Shown piece after piece: positions 1-7,099 of a DNA stretch of 22,114 bases. Position numbers and translations under genes: made by a program. The notes under the pieces were generated by a model. That model worked only from the letters and a program-made list of their open reading frames with translations. It ran no database searches and had not been told where the DNA came from. The first letter of the stretch is position 1. Every line of letters starts with the position of its first letter. Source of the DNA: Singulisphaera sp. GP187 (lineage in GTDB: Bacteria; Planctomycetota; Phycisphaerae; Phycisphaerales; SM1A02); assembly GCA_945896765.1 (NCBI GenBank), contig CAMDEL010000004.1, forward strand, positions 1 to 22,114. Direction: 5' to 3'.

Positions 1-411
1 ACTGAAACCGCCGCTCGCGAAATCGACACCATCATCCAACAGCAAGGACTCGACGCAGGAAAAATCTGCTTACGAGTCGGCGTGAAGGGTGGAGGTTGCT
101 CTGGTTTTTCTTACATCCTTGATCTCACCGAAGTCCAGAAAGATTCTGACGAGTGCTGGTCATATTCTTATGGGCGTCGGGCAGCGAAGGCAGGCGCAAA
201 CGAAGGCGCAGGCTCGGTTGCTGTCGCAACGGCTGTCGCAGAATCTGCTGGCGAACCATTCACGGTGAGAGTTGTGTGCGATCCAAAGTCGTACCTCTAT
301 CTCAACGGAACAACGATCGACTTCAAAGATGAAATCATGGGACGCGGATTTGTATTCAACAATCCAAATGCCACGACATCGTGTGGTTGCGGTTCCAGTT
401 TCAGCGCGTAA
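1..411 (+). CDS. A-type iron-sulfur carrier (IscA/ErpA/SufA family), 5' end outside window
   Basis: The reading frame is open from base 1, so the start codon lies upstream. The visible 136 residues match the HesB/IscA fold of proteins that carry Fe-S clusters to apoproteins in the cytoplasm. The N-terminal block ends in LRVGVKGGGCSGFSY, with the first conserved cysteine. The C-terminal block has DPKSYLYLNGTTIDF, GFVFNNPNA and the terminal CGCG pair, so all three cluster-binding cysteines are present. Between the two halves (about bases 165-265) is a stretch of roughly 24 extra residues rich in Ala, Gly and Glu. Family members usually have only a short turn there. The neighbour is convergent, so no isc or suf operon is visible on this side. 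The family call is firm; which of IscA, ErpA or SufA it matches cannot be settled. Confidence 0.93.
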   Translation, partial: TETAAREIDTIIQQQGLDAGKICLRVGVKGGGCSGFSYILDLTEVQKDSDECWSYSYGRRAAKAGANEGAGSVAVATAVAESAGEPFTVRVVCDPKSYLYLNGTTIDFKDEIMGRGFVFNNPNATTSCGCGSSFSA

Positions 412-432
412 AGCTTTCGCAAACTGCTAGCC

Positions 433-475
433 ACGCCCTCGGCACACCCTTGAAATGGGCGTCTCGTGTCTTTTT
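433..475 (+). terminator. Possible weak terminator between convergent genes
   Basis: The 62-bp gap between the Fe-S carrier and the convergent peptidase holds an inverted repeat, ACGCCC (433-438) and GGGCGT (457-462), with an 18-nt loop. A run of five T (471-475) follows eight bases later. The long loop and the gap before the T run make this a weak candidate. Confidence 0.25.
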
Positions 476-2420
476 AGGCGCGAGTGAGCGACCCCGCCGC
501 GTCTTCGCAGAGAGCCTTCGCCGAGACACCGTTGCCAACTGCGCGCTGCATCCATAACTCGGGCGTCAAGCGTCCGATGGAAGTGATGCGGCGAGTTTCC
601 GTTGCAATATCTTTGGTTCGCATGAACGATCGAATCTGGTGACTCATCACATGACCAAGTGTGTAATCCGCCAAGTACAGCGGATGTCCGATCATGTGTT
701 GATACGCCGCGAGCAATCGATATGGGTCTGCGCCGAAATCGCGCTCATAGAACCGCTTCCAAAGTCGATCAGCAATCGCGAGAACTTCTGTTCGCAGTTG
801 CTCCGCCGTTGCAGTTGGGTTTGCATACAGCCATCGCCAGACTTGAAGTTCAAGCAGACTCGGCCCAGCAATTTGGCACGCAGCAAGCATCGTCTGCACA
901 CTATCGATTGCAAATGCGCGGTCGGCACCATCGGTCGCTTCGATCCCAAGCACGCGCTTGCCAAGTGATTGATAGAGAAACGCAAACGCCTCTGTGCACG
1001 CCGTGTTTGGAACATTGCGCAGCGCAGGTCGCGGCGCAAAGTATGTCGAGCAGAGTTGCTCGAGATTGTGACCAAGTTCGTGCATCGCAGTATCAAAGCC
1101 ATCCCACCCGAGTTGATCCTTCAGTCGACTCGTCCGCAACCACGCGCCATATTCAGTCAGCAGCGGTCGCATCGCATGACCCGATCCCTTGGCAATTTCC
1201 ACTGTGATGCGCGTTCCCAAGAAGTCTGCATCTTTCGCGCAATATCCAAGGTCGCGCAGCACTTGCGGAAGCGCTGCTTGGAAAGCCTTCTCGTCTGGAA
1301 AACGTGCGGCAACTGCTGCATCCATTTCCGATGCAGGTCGCGATTCGGCGATGTCGTCAAAGTAGATATCAAATGGTTCAAGATCTCGCCCGAGACGCTT
1401 ACGCAAAAATCCCGCGAGATCTTTTCGCATCGGATGATCGAGCAAGTCGGTCAATAGTCGCTCGACATCTTTCTCGGACATTTCGCGTGCGAGTTCGAAC
1501 TTGCGCGCGATCGCAGTTGGGTGATCTGGATAGTGCGCATCAAATTCGCGTGCGAGATTGAACTGTTCGATCCACCGCTCATATCGAGCAAGCCCCATCG
1601 TCTCGTCGGCCTTCACTGCGATTTCACCGATCGTGTTGCTCTGTGAATTCCAATCACCTTTCGATGTGCGATCCATCACCGACTTAGGAACGCCGCCATC
1701 GATCGCTCGTGCCATCACTCCTGCAAGCGCACGTTGGCGGGGGAGTCCCTCTGGATTGTTGTATTGCGCCTTGATTTCCTCGCGCACCAGCCAGTGCGTA
1801 AGCAGCGCGCGATCTTCCGCAAACCAACGCTTACCCGTCGAATCAACCAATGTTCCAACTGGAATATGAAAGTGCGAAACCCACTGCGATGCTACGTGGC
1901 CAATCTTGCGCGCTTTTTCAGAGAGCTCCTTTGGTATGCGTGCACCGAATGCTTGCGCAACTCTGACAGAAGCCCATTGGTCCGTATCCCATTTCGAGCC
2001 AGACTTGAGCATTGAATCCAGATTGGCGCGCTCGAAATTGAGCAGTGCAACAAACGCCAATTGCTGTCGGTAAAACTGTTCTGATAAATCTGGTGCAGGA
2101 TCGAACGTTGCCAACATGTCATCGATGCCAGGGAATTCATCGCCAGCTAAGTCGCTATGTCGGCGCAGCGTGCGATGCATTTCGTACAAGTGCCCATTGA
2201 TCTGTTCAAGCGCACCTTCGATGCGTGCGAGCAGTCGCACCAAGTCCGCACCTTTGAGCACAAATCGATCGAGGCAAAATTCCGTGAATGCCGCTTCGTC
2301 GCCGTCAATTGTTTGCCAACGGGCGGCGACTTGCGCCACTCCGCGTTCGATGCGCGTTCGCTCCGCAGATCCAAATTTCTCGACGAGTGCATCAATGGCG
2401 ATATGGGCGTGGTCTTTCAT
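474..2420 (-). CDS. Zinc metallopeptidase, M3-like gluzincin (HELGH)
   Basis: A 648-residue protein without a signal peptide or membrane segment, so probably cytoplasmic. The zinc motif HELGH lies at about residues 447-451 within DTAMHELGHN. A glutamate follows at about 477 in NTACTEAFAF. A third ligand some 25 residues after HExxH is the arrangement of gluzincins such as family M3 oligopeptidases. The C-terminal LADYTLGHVMSHQI resembles the tyrosine/histidine segment that closes the active site in M3 enzymes. The N-terminal 400 residues are mostly helical in character and I do not recognise them. The ATG at 2420 is divergent from the lipoprotein gene, with 67 bp between. A peptide-degrading role is inferred from the fold, and the substrate is unknown. 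Confidence 0.78.
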   Translation of the reverse strand: MKDHAHIAIDALVEKFGSAERTRIERGVAQVAARWQTIDGDEAAFTEFCLDRFVLKGADLVRLLARIEGALEQINGHLYEMHRTLRRHSDLAGDEFPGIDDMLATFDPAPDLSEQFYRQQLAFVALLNFERANLDSMLKSGSKWDTDQWASVRVAQAFGARIPKELSEKARKIGHVASQWVSHFHIPVGTLVDSTGKRWFAEDRALLTHWLVREEIKAQYNNPEGLPRQRALAGVMARAIDGGVPKSVMDRTSKGDWNSQSNTIGEIAVKADETMGLARYERWIEQFNLAREFDAHYPDHPTAIARKFELAREMSEKDVERLLTDLLDHPMRKDLAGFLRKRLGRDLEPFDIYFDDIAESRPASEMDAAVAARFPDEKAFQAALPQVLRDLGYCAKDADFLGTRITVEIAKGSGHAMRPLLTEYGAWLRTSRLKDQLGWDGFDTAMHELGHNLEQLCSTYFAPRPALRNVPNTACTEAFAFLYQSLGKRVLGIEATDGADRAFAIDSVQTMLAACQIAGPSLLELQVWRWLYANPTATAEQLRTEVLAIADRLWKRFYERDFGADPYRLLAAYQHMIGHPLYLADYTLGHVMSHQIRSFMRTKDIATETRRITSIGRLTPELWMQRAVGNGVSAKALCEDAAGSLTRA

Positions 2421-2448
2421 GGACCGTGCATTGTGGCTTGAATTGCTC

Positions 2449-2479
2449 TTGACGGCAATCGACTGAAAATCGTTATTCT
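2449..2479 (+). promoter_or_regulatory. Candidate promoter of the small lipoprotein gene
   Basis: TTGACG (2449-2454) and TATTCT (2474-2479) resemble -35 and -10 boxes with a 19-bp spacer. The -10 box ends only 8 nt before the ATG at 2488 and no Shine-Dalgarno sequence is visible, so the transcript would be nearly leaderless. Confidence 0.45.
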
Positions 2480-2487
2480 TTGTCCAA

Positions 2488-2817
2488 ATGATTCAACGCA
2501 CAATTCTTTGCGGCCTCGCCTTCATCCTGACTGCGTGCCAGATTCCCGAAGCAGGGAAGTTTGAACAATTGCACAAGGGGATGAGCGAGTCTGAAGTCAT
2601 TTCGCTTTTGGGAGAGCCATCTTCGCGCTCTGCTCCTCAGCTGAACAAGAGCGGCCAAGTGGTTGGTCAGGCTTCATGGCAATACGGCGACAATCTTTCC
2701 ACTTTGTCTTCCAATGCGATGTTCAAAGATCAACCGCCGTCGGACCGAGTCTGGGTTATTTTCTTTGATGGCGATGGAAAAACCACAAGCTGGCAGAAGC
2801 CAGCTTGGGATCAATAA
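2488..2817 (+). CDS. Small lipoprotein with SmpA/OmlA (BamE-like) domain
   Basis: A 109-residue protein that starts with a lipoprotein signal: a basic N-terminus, a hydrophobic stretch and the lipobox LTAC with Cys17 as the predicted lipidated residue. Next comes FEQLHKGMSESEVISLLGEP, which matches the 'G-M-s-x-x-E-V-x-x-L-L-G-x-P' core of SmpA/OmlA and BamE-like domains. The remainder has WQYG and a VWVIFFDGDGK strand that fit the same alpha/beta fold. BamE proteins help outer-membrane protein assembly, but many planctomycete lipoproteins share this domain without a known role. I infer only envelope location and fold. It is divergent from the peptidase and its stop lies just before the hairpin array. 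Confidence 0.7.
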   Translation: MIQRTILCGLAFILTACQIPEAGKFEQLHKGMSESEVISLLGEPSSRSAPQLNKSGQVVGQASWQYGDNLSTLSSNAMFKDQPPSDRVWVIFFDGDGKTTSWQKPAWDQ

Positions 2818-2831
2818 ACATATTTATTTTT

Positions 2832-3012
2832 AGCGGAATCCGTCGCTGCACAACGCACGTCTGCATCTTCGCAGCGGAATCCGTCGCTGCGAAGCCCGTC
2901 TGCATCTTCGCAGCGGAATCCGTCGCTGCGAAGCGCGGTCTGCATCTTCGCAGCGGAATCTGTCGCTGCGAAGCGCGTCTGCATCTTCGCAGCGGAATCC
3001 GTCGCTGCGAAG
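2832..3012. repeat. Tandem array of four 39-40 bp hairpin units (REP-like) plus a degenerate fifth
   Basis: Four units begin at 2860, 2899, 2939 and 2978, spaced 39-40 bp. Each holds the perfect inverted repeat CTTCGCAGCG / CGCTGCGAAG around an 8-nt loop, GAATCCGT (GAATCTGT in unit 3). The arms are at 2867-2876/2885-2894, 2906-2915/2924-2933, 2946-2955/2964-2973 and 2985-2994/3003-3012. A decayed unit at 2832-2859 keeps only the inner stem and loop. The array fills the space between the lipoprotein stop and the convergent atpD stop, ending 4 bp from the latter. Transcribed from either side it would fold into consecutive 10-bp hairpins. This resembles REP/BIME elements and may protect 3' ends or stop read-through. 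There is no T run typical of intrinsic terminators. Confidence 0.95.
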
Positions 3013-3016
3013 CCAA

Positions 3017-4459
3017 TCAGACCGACGCAGCCATCTTCGCCGCCTTCTTGCGCGCATCTTCGAGATTGCCGACATACATGAACGCACTCTCGGGAAGGTC
3101 ATCACCTTCGCCGTTGCAAAGTCGTTCGAAACTATCAATAGTGTCCTCGAGCGAGCAAGTCACGCCTGGACGTCCAGTGAAGACTTCTCCGACATAGAAC
3201 GGCTGCGAAAGGAAGCGCTCGATCTTGCGCGCGCGCGATACTGCCAACTTGTCCTCTTCGGAAAGTTCGTCGACGCCGAGAATCGCGATGATGTCCTGAA
3301 GATCCTTGTAACGCTGCAAGATTCCCTGCACGCGTCGCGCAACTTTGTACTGTCGTTCACCGACAACTTGCGGATCGAGAATGCGACTGGTGGAAGCGAG
3401 CGGATCGACAGCGGGATAGATTCCCTTCTCTGCAATCTTGCGCTCGAGCACGATGAATGCGTCAAGATGGCTGAAAGTTGTCGCAGGCGCAGGGTCGGTC
3501 AAATCGTCTGCAGGAACATAAATCGCCTGCACTGAAGTGATTGCGCCCTTGTTTGTCGATGTGATTCGTTCCTGCAACTGTCCCATCTCGCTCGAAAGTG
3601 TTGGCTGATATCCCACGGCACTTGGCATACGACCCAAGAGTGCGGAAACTTCAGATCCTGCTTGCGTGAAACGGAAAACGTTGTCGACGAAGAAGAGTGT
3701 TTCTTTTCCACTCTCGTCGCGGAAATTTTCGGCCATTGTCAGTGCGCTGAGTGCGACGCGAAGTCGTGCGCCTGGCGGCTCATTCATCTGCCCGAAGACC
3801 ATTGCGACTTTGTCCAACACGTGGCATTTCTTGCCGGTTGCATCGGTGTATTCCGCTTCCTGCATTTCAAGCCACAAATCGTTTCCTTCGCGTGTTCGCT
3901 CGCCGACGCCTGCGAAGACGGAGTAACCACCGAAGTTTCTTGCAACGCGAGCAATCATCTCTTGAATGACGACGGTCTTGCCGACGCCTGCACCACCGAA
4001 GAGACCGATCTTTCCACCGCGGACGAACGGGCACAAAAGATCGATGACCTTGATGCCTGTTGGCAGAACTTCAGTCTTTGGATTCAAGTCAACAAACTTT
4101 GGCGGCTCTCTGTGGATCGGCGCAAAATTCGTTTCGCCAATTGGACCGCGTTCATCAATAACTTTTCCAAGCAAATTGAAAACTCGACCAAGCACTTGTT
4201 CGCCAACGGGAACCTTGATTGGTGATCCTGTGTCGACGCAGGAATCGCCTCTGCGAATTCCGTCAGTCGAGGCAAGAGCAACGCAGCGCACGACGCCGCC
4301 GCCGAGATGCTTTGCGACTTCTCCCATGAGGACAGTCTTGACTCCGCGAAAGTTGAAATCAACCTGAACTGCGTTATAGATCTCGGGGAGCGAGTCCTCG
4401 GGGTATTGAACGTCGAAGGTGGATCCGATGACTTGAGTAATTGTGCCTGTTGTTGCCAT
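3017..4459 (-). CDS. atpD: F1Fo ATP synthase subunit beta
   Basis: A 480-residue catalytic beta subunit of the rotary ATP synthase, found on the cytoplasmic F1 head. The Walker A motif GGAGVGKTV, the Walker B stretch ETLFFVDNVFRFTQAGSE, GRMPSAVGYQPTL, QERITSTNKGAITSVQAIYVP and the C-terminal helical domain are all present and in normal order. The frame stays open to 4525, but family alignment puts the start at the ATG at 4459 (MATTGTITQVIG), 69 bp after manA. No atpC follows and no atpA or atpG precedes it. The gene is followed by the hairpin array and preceded by manA. The upstream gap holds a promoter candidate. The identification is essentially certain. Confidence 0.98.
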   Translation of the reverse strand: MATTGTITQVIGSTFDVQYPEDSLPEIYNAVQVDFNFRGVKTVLMGEVAKHLGGGVVRCVALASTDGIRRGDSCVDTGSPIKVPVGEQVLGRVFNLLGKVIDERGPIGETNFAPIHREPPKFVDLNPKTEVLPTGIKVIDLLCPFVRGGKIGLFGGAGVGKTVVIQEMIARVARNFGGYSVFAGVGERTREGNDLWLEMQEAEYTDATGKKCHVLDKVAMVFGQMNEPPGARLRVALSALTMAENFRDESGKETLFFVDNVFRFTQAGSEVSALLGRMPSAVGYQPTLSSEMGQLQERITSTNKGAITSVQAIYVPADDLTDPAPATTFSHLDAFIVLERKIAEKGIYPAVDPLASTSRILDPQVVGERQYKVARRVQGILQRYKDLQDIIAILGVDELSEEDKLAVSRARKIERFLSQPFYVGEVFTGRPGVTCSLEDTIDSFERLCNGEGDDLPESAFMYVGNLEDARKKAAKMAASV

Positions 4460-4495
4460 TATTTTCTCTGTTGTTGACGAATTTGGAGGAGCGCA

Positions 4496-4524
4496 AGAAT
4501 AGCGAGTGGGAGCGAAATCGTCCA
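4496..4524 (-). promoter_or_regulatory. Candidate promoter of atpD
   Basis: On the minus strand TGGACG (4524-4519) and TATTCT (4501-4496) are separated by 17 bp, in the manA-atpD gap and just before the manA stop region. The -10 box lies 36 nt before the atpD ATG, leaving a leader of about 30 nt with a weak purine-rich stretch before the start. This would allow atpD to be expressed independently of fabZ and manA. Confidence 0.42.
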
Positions 4525-4528
4525 CGAC

Positions 4529-5611
4529 TCAAGCGATGCGAACTCCGCCGAATTCTGTGCTCGATTTGAGCGGGTCTGGCAGCGTTGTGACCAGAATCTC
4601 TGTCCCTTCTGTGCCGGCTCGACCCTGCAATCCGCTGTGATTCGCAGGCAGAATGAGCGTAGATCCACGGTGCAGGGGATGCGGTAGTGAATCGGCGTGA
4701 AATTGCCCATCAAGGATGGTCCAAACCACCGGCACGCCGATGCAGTCATGTCGCAGGGGAGTGTTTGATTTCACGCTCCATCTTTCAACATCGAACCACT
4801 CAGTGCGCACGAGCCCTTCGATCGCGATCGAATCCGAGTGAACAACATTCGGCGTTCGCGCGCGGTCGAGGTTGGCAAGATTTTGTTCTTCGCCAAGGAG
4901 CAAACATTCCATCGCTGCAGCAAGATCGAGTGGCCGCGCAGGATCATTGCGACCCCAATCCCACATTCGAAATGTTGTGTCACTTGGAGTTTGCACTTCT
5001 GCAACAAGCACTCCTGCGCCAAGCGCGTGACAGATGCCAGAGGGCAGCCAGAAACAATCGCCTCGTCGCGCGGGGTGCGTGATCATGATTTCAAGAAGCG
5101 TGTCTTGTTGAATATGTCGCTCGCACTGCGCGCGAGTGATATCGGGGCGAATGCCGCGATAAAGAAGCGCACCAGGATTTGCATCGAGCACAAACCACAT
5201 TTCACTTTTCATATGAGAGTGCGGATGGAGCGTGCTGTAATTCAAGTCTGGATGCACTTGCACCGAGAGGTTTTGTCCAGCATCGAGAATCTTCAAAAGC
5301 AAAGGAAATCCAGCGGTTTCCAAGCCGCCCTGAGAAAGTGCACGACCCATGAGCGCGCGCCGCTGCACAGGATTCTGCATGAGGTCGTGCAGTGTCAGCC
5401 CCGCATCTTCTCCGCTTGCAATTGCAGTTCGACCATCGAGAATTGTTGCAGGAAGATCTGCAATAAGCCACGCTTCTCCCACAGCGCTGCGCGAGCGACA
5501 TTGCTGATATGGATCACTCGATGTTGAAGTCGGTGTGAGCCATGGACCAAGTCGGTCGCCACCCCACACGCGATTGCGAAAAATTGGCTGAACGAGAAAA
5601 GGGTCGAGCAC
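4529..5611 (-). CDS. manA: Mannose-6-phosphate isomerase, class I
   Basis: A cupin-type zinc enzyme interconverting mannose-6-phosphate and fructose-6-phosphate. Motifs are PIFRNRVWGGDRL near the N-terminus, GEAW, FPLLLKILDAGQNLSVQVHPD (with the zinc-binding Gln and His), KSEMWFVLDA (with the zinc-binding Glu), and PSGICHALGAGVLVAEVQTPSDTT (with the further His and the conserved end of the active site). I chose the GTG at 5611, giving 360 residues. GAGGA at 5618-5622 sits 6 nt before it, but directly abuts the alternative GTG at 5617. It starts 15 bp after the fabZ stop, so the two are probably cotranscribed. Mannose-6-phosphate feeds surface-glycan precursors. Confidence 0.95.
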   Translation of the reverse strand: MLDPFLVQPIFRNRVWGGDRLGPWLTPTSTSSDPYQQCRSRSAVGEAWLIADLPATILDGRTAIASGEDAGLTLHDLMQNPVQRRALMGRALSQGGLETAGFPLLLKILDAGQNLSVQVHPDLNYSTLHPHSHMKSEMWFVLDANPGALLYRGIRPDITRAQCERHIQQDTLLEIMITHPARRGDCFWLPSGICHALGAGVLVAEVQTPSDTTFRMWDWGRNDPARPLDLAAAMECLLLGEEQNLANLDRARTPNVVHSDSIAIEGLVRTEWFDVERWSVKSNTPLRHDCIGVPVVWTILDGQFHADSLPHPLHRGSTLILPANHSGLQGRAGTEGTEILVTTLPDPLKSSTEFGGVRIA

Positions 5612-5626
5612 GGTCACTCCTCGAGT

Positions 5627-6100
5627 TTAGATCGCCATTCCGGTGATGGTCGCTTCGAAGACGAGTTTGTCATTGACGATGCCTTGCGTCTGACTGACGA
5701 AGCGGCGAACGTTGTACGAAACTTCTTTCGAGAGGAGATAAAAATGATCGCCAGGAACGACTTGTCCGCGGAAGACGACATCATCGCAGCGCGTGAAGCC
5801 AAGAAAGCCCGACGTCCGGCCAAGACGCGTATGGGCGATACTGCAAAGTTGGGCGGCGGCTTCGATCATCAGCACCCCAGGGAAAATTGGTCTGCCAGGA
5901 ATGTGCCCTTCGACCCAGAATTCATCATCGCGAATGATGCGTTCGCCAAATGCAGAAGTCCCAAGTTCCGAGACCCAAATCACTCGGTCAATCATCCGCA
6001 TGTGGCCGCTCTGAGGCAGATATCGATCGATTTCCGCCTTGTCACACAGAGTGTGGGAACGGTCGATTTGGTCAAGTGGAAAGAGGAGGGTTGCGGCCAT
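5627..6100 (-). CDS. fabZ: 3-hydroxyacyl-ACP dehydratase, FabZ family
   Basis: A 157-residue single hotdog-fold protein. The signature GHIPGRPIFPGVLMIEAAAQ carries the catalytic His66 and Glu80 of FabZ-type dehydratases, which remove water from 3-hydroxyacyl-ACP in fatty acid elongation. The usual 'PHRxPFLLVDRV' block is altered to LPQSGHMRMIDRV, so this may be a FabZ-like paralogue rather than the main housekeeping enzyme. It is first in a minus-strand set with manA and atpD, and divergent from the histone-like gene. No clear Shine-Dalgarno precedes the ATG. TACCCT lies 8 nt upstream (6114-6109). The family is certain, the exact substrate is not. Confidence 0.88.
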   Translation of the reverse strand: MAATLLFPLDQIDRSHTLCDKAEIDRYLPQSGHMRMIDRVIWVSELGTSAFGERIIRDDEFWVEGHIPGRPIFPGVLMIEAAAQLCSIAHTRLGRTSGFLGFTRCDDVVFRGQVVPGDHFYLLSKEVSYNVRRFVSQTQGIVNDKLVFEATITGMAI

Positions 6101-6135
6101 ATTTTGCTAGGGTAAATTTGGGTGAGGGAGAGAGA

Positions 6136-6182
6136 GTGACGGGAAGATAGCAATTTGCTACACTTTCGACCTACTAAGGAGG
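6136..6182 (+). promoter_or_regulatory. Promoter with internal palindrome and strong SD for the histone-like gene
   Basis: GTGACG (6136-6141) and TACACT (6159-6164) form a -35/-10 pair with a 17-bp spacer. The spacer contains the near-perfect palindrome TAGCAATTTGCTA (6148-6160), whose 3' end overlaps the -10 box, a classic repressor position. AAGGAGG (6176-6182) is a full Shine-Dalgarno 9 nt before the ATG at 6192. A further copy of TTTGCTA lies at 6103-6109 beside the fabZ start. Confidence 0.45.
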
Positions 6183-6191
6183 TCTGAACCA

Positions 6192-6380
6192 ATGATCATG
6201 CAAAGTTATGAAAAACTTCTAGCGGTTCTCAATGGGGCACGTGAGGACATCGAAAAGGCCGCTGGGGGCAATCGAGCCGCGGGAACGCGTGCACGAAAGC
6301 ACATGCAAGAAGTGCGTTCTGTCGCTCAAGAGGTTCGCGCTGCGATCCTTGCTGGGCGTGAAGAACCACCAAAGGCTTGA
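6192..6380 (+). CDS. Histone H1-like protein, Hc1 family (small DNA-binding protein)
   Basis: A 62-residue protein rich in Ala, Arg, Lys and Glu. The central GNRAAGTRARKHMQEVRSVA matches the 'GNKAAgtRvRk.mqel+.lAqeiR' core of Hc1-type histone H1-like proteins known from Chlamydiae, Planctomycetes and Bacteroidetes. It lacks the long lysine-rich tail of chlamydial HctA. Such proteins are thought to bind and compact DNA; a nucleoid role is inferred here. The ATG at 6192 is chosen because AAGGAGG lies 9 nt upstream; an in-frame ATG at 6198 is possible. It is a single-gene unit with its own promoter and terminator, and its strong ribosome site suggests abundant expression. Confidence 0.75.
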   Translation: MIMQSYEKLLAVLNGAREDIEKAAGGNRAAGTRARKHMQEVRSVAQEVRAAILAGREEPPKA

Positions 6381-6446
6381 TTTGATGCTGCGCCGAACGC
6401 CGCAAATGGCGTTTTGACGCTTTGATGTCAAGCATGCCGTTTTTCT

Positions 6447-6476
6447 GCTGATTTTTATCAGCTGAGTTTTTTCTTT
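6447..6476 (+). terminator. Intrinsic terminator of the histone-like gene
   Basis: GCTGAT (6447-6452), loop TTTT and ATCAGC (6457-6462) form a 6-bp stem, followed after TGAG by TTTTTTCTTTTT. The stem is modest but the T-rich tail is strong. The rest of the 128-bp convergent gap (6381-6508) holds nothing else I can support. Confidence 0.6.
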
Positions 6477-6508
6477 TTGCGTTGTAGTGGCCCGCGCAAC
6501 AATCTTCG

Positions 6509-7084
6509 CTATTTCTGCGGAATCGAGACAACCGTTTTCGCAAGTGGCAACATTGCTCGAAAAGCGGGGTGTTCGCACGTACCCATCATTTCATAGAGCG
6601 CAGAAACAACACCCGTGGGAATACTGCCAGCGCGTTCCATACGCCGAAATGCGGGTTCGATTTGATCAGACTGGCCGGAAGAAATCGCATCCGTCGCATG
6701 AAATGTTTGAATCCCGAAGGAGCAGCAGTCAAGAACAGTTTGCAAAACACAAACATGCGCTTCGATTCCGCAGATGAGCAGATTTGGACGAGCTAGCGAC
6801 TGAAGGTGCATGCGCACTTCGCTTGTGAGCGCTGTGAAGCAAAGTTTTTCCACTACGGGCGTTCCCGCAGGAAGCACTTCAGCAATCGGAGCAAAGGTAT
6901 GGCCGAGACCCTTTACATATTGCTCCGTGACAATGATTGGCATCTTCAGTAACGCCGCCCCAGAAATCAGAGATCTGCATCTTGCAACGAGCAAATCAGC
7001 ATTGTGAATTGTCGGCATCAAGCGATCTTGAATGTCGATCACCAAGAGCGCGGTTGAATCGGGATGCAGGCGGGGGATCGGCAT
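6509..7084 (-). CDS. Isochorismatase-family cysteine hydrolase
   Basis: A 191-residue cytoplasmic protein with the catalytic triad of the family: Asp17 in LLVIDIQDRL, Lys80 in PVVEKLCFTAL and Cys112 in CGIEAHVCVLQT, the latter with the preceding cis-peptide region. Members hydrolyse isochorismate, nicotinamide, ureidoacrylate or similar compounds, and this sequence does not show which. FTAL after the lysine is typical of the YcaC/hydrolase branch. It follows purB by 15 bp, the last gene of the pfkA-to-here run, which suggests cotranscription rather than a shared pathway. The convergent neighbour is the histone-like gene. Confidence 0.88.
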   Translation of the reverse strand: MPIPRLHPDSTALLVIDIQDRLMPTIHNADLLVARCRSLISGAALLKMPIIVTEQYVKGLGHTFAPIAEVLPAGTPVVEKLCFTALTSEVRMHLQSLARPNLLICGIEAHVCVLQTVLDCCSFGIQTFHATDAISSGQSDQIEPAFRRMERAGSIPTGVVSALYEMMGTCEHPAFRAMLPLAKTVVSIPQK

Positions 7085-7099
7085 TTGGGCTTGGCGGAA

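Noticed and set aside
2832..3012. CRISPR array
   Set aside because: The units are directly abutting with no unique spacers, and no cas genes are present.
2805..3197. Open frame across the hairpin array giving repeated CIFAAESVAAK-like peptides
   Set aside because: The apparent protein repeats come from the DNA hairpin units; the frame runs into antisense atpD and drifts between repeats as unit length changes from 39 to 40 bp.
3662..4225. 187-residue plus-strand frame opposite atpD
   Set aside because: Antisense to the conserved nucleotide-binding region of atpD; explained by codon bias of the real gene.
4460..4525. N-terminal 22-residue extension of atpD
   Set aside because: Not found in beta subunits, and it covers the promoter candidate; MATTGTITQVIG at 4459 matches the family start.
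4838..5527. 229-residue plus-strand frame opposite manA
   Set aside because: It is antisense to a well-supported enzyme and its composition is arbitrary, with no recognisable motif or ribosome site.
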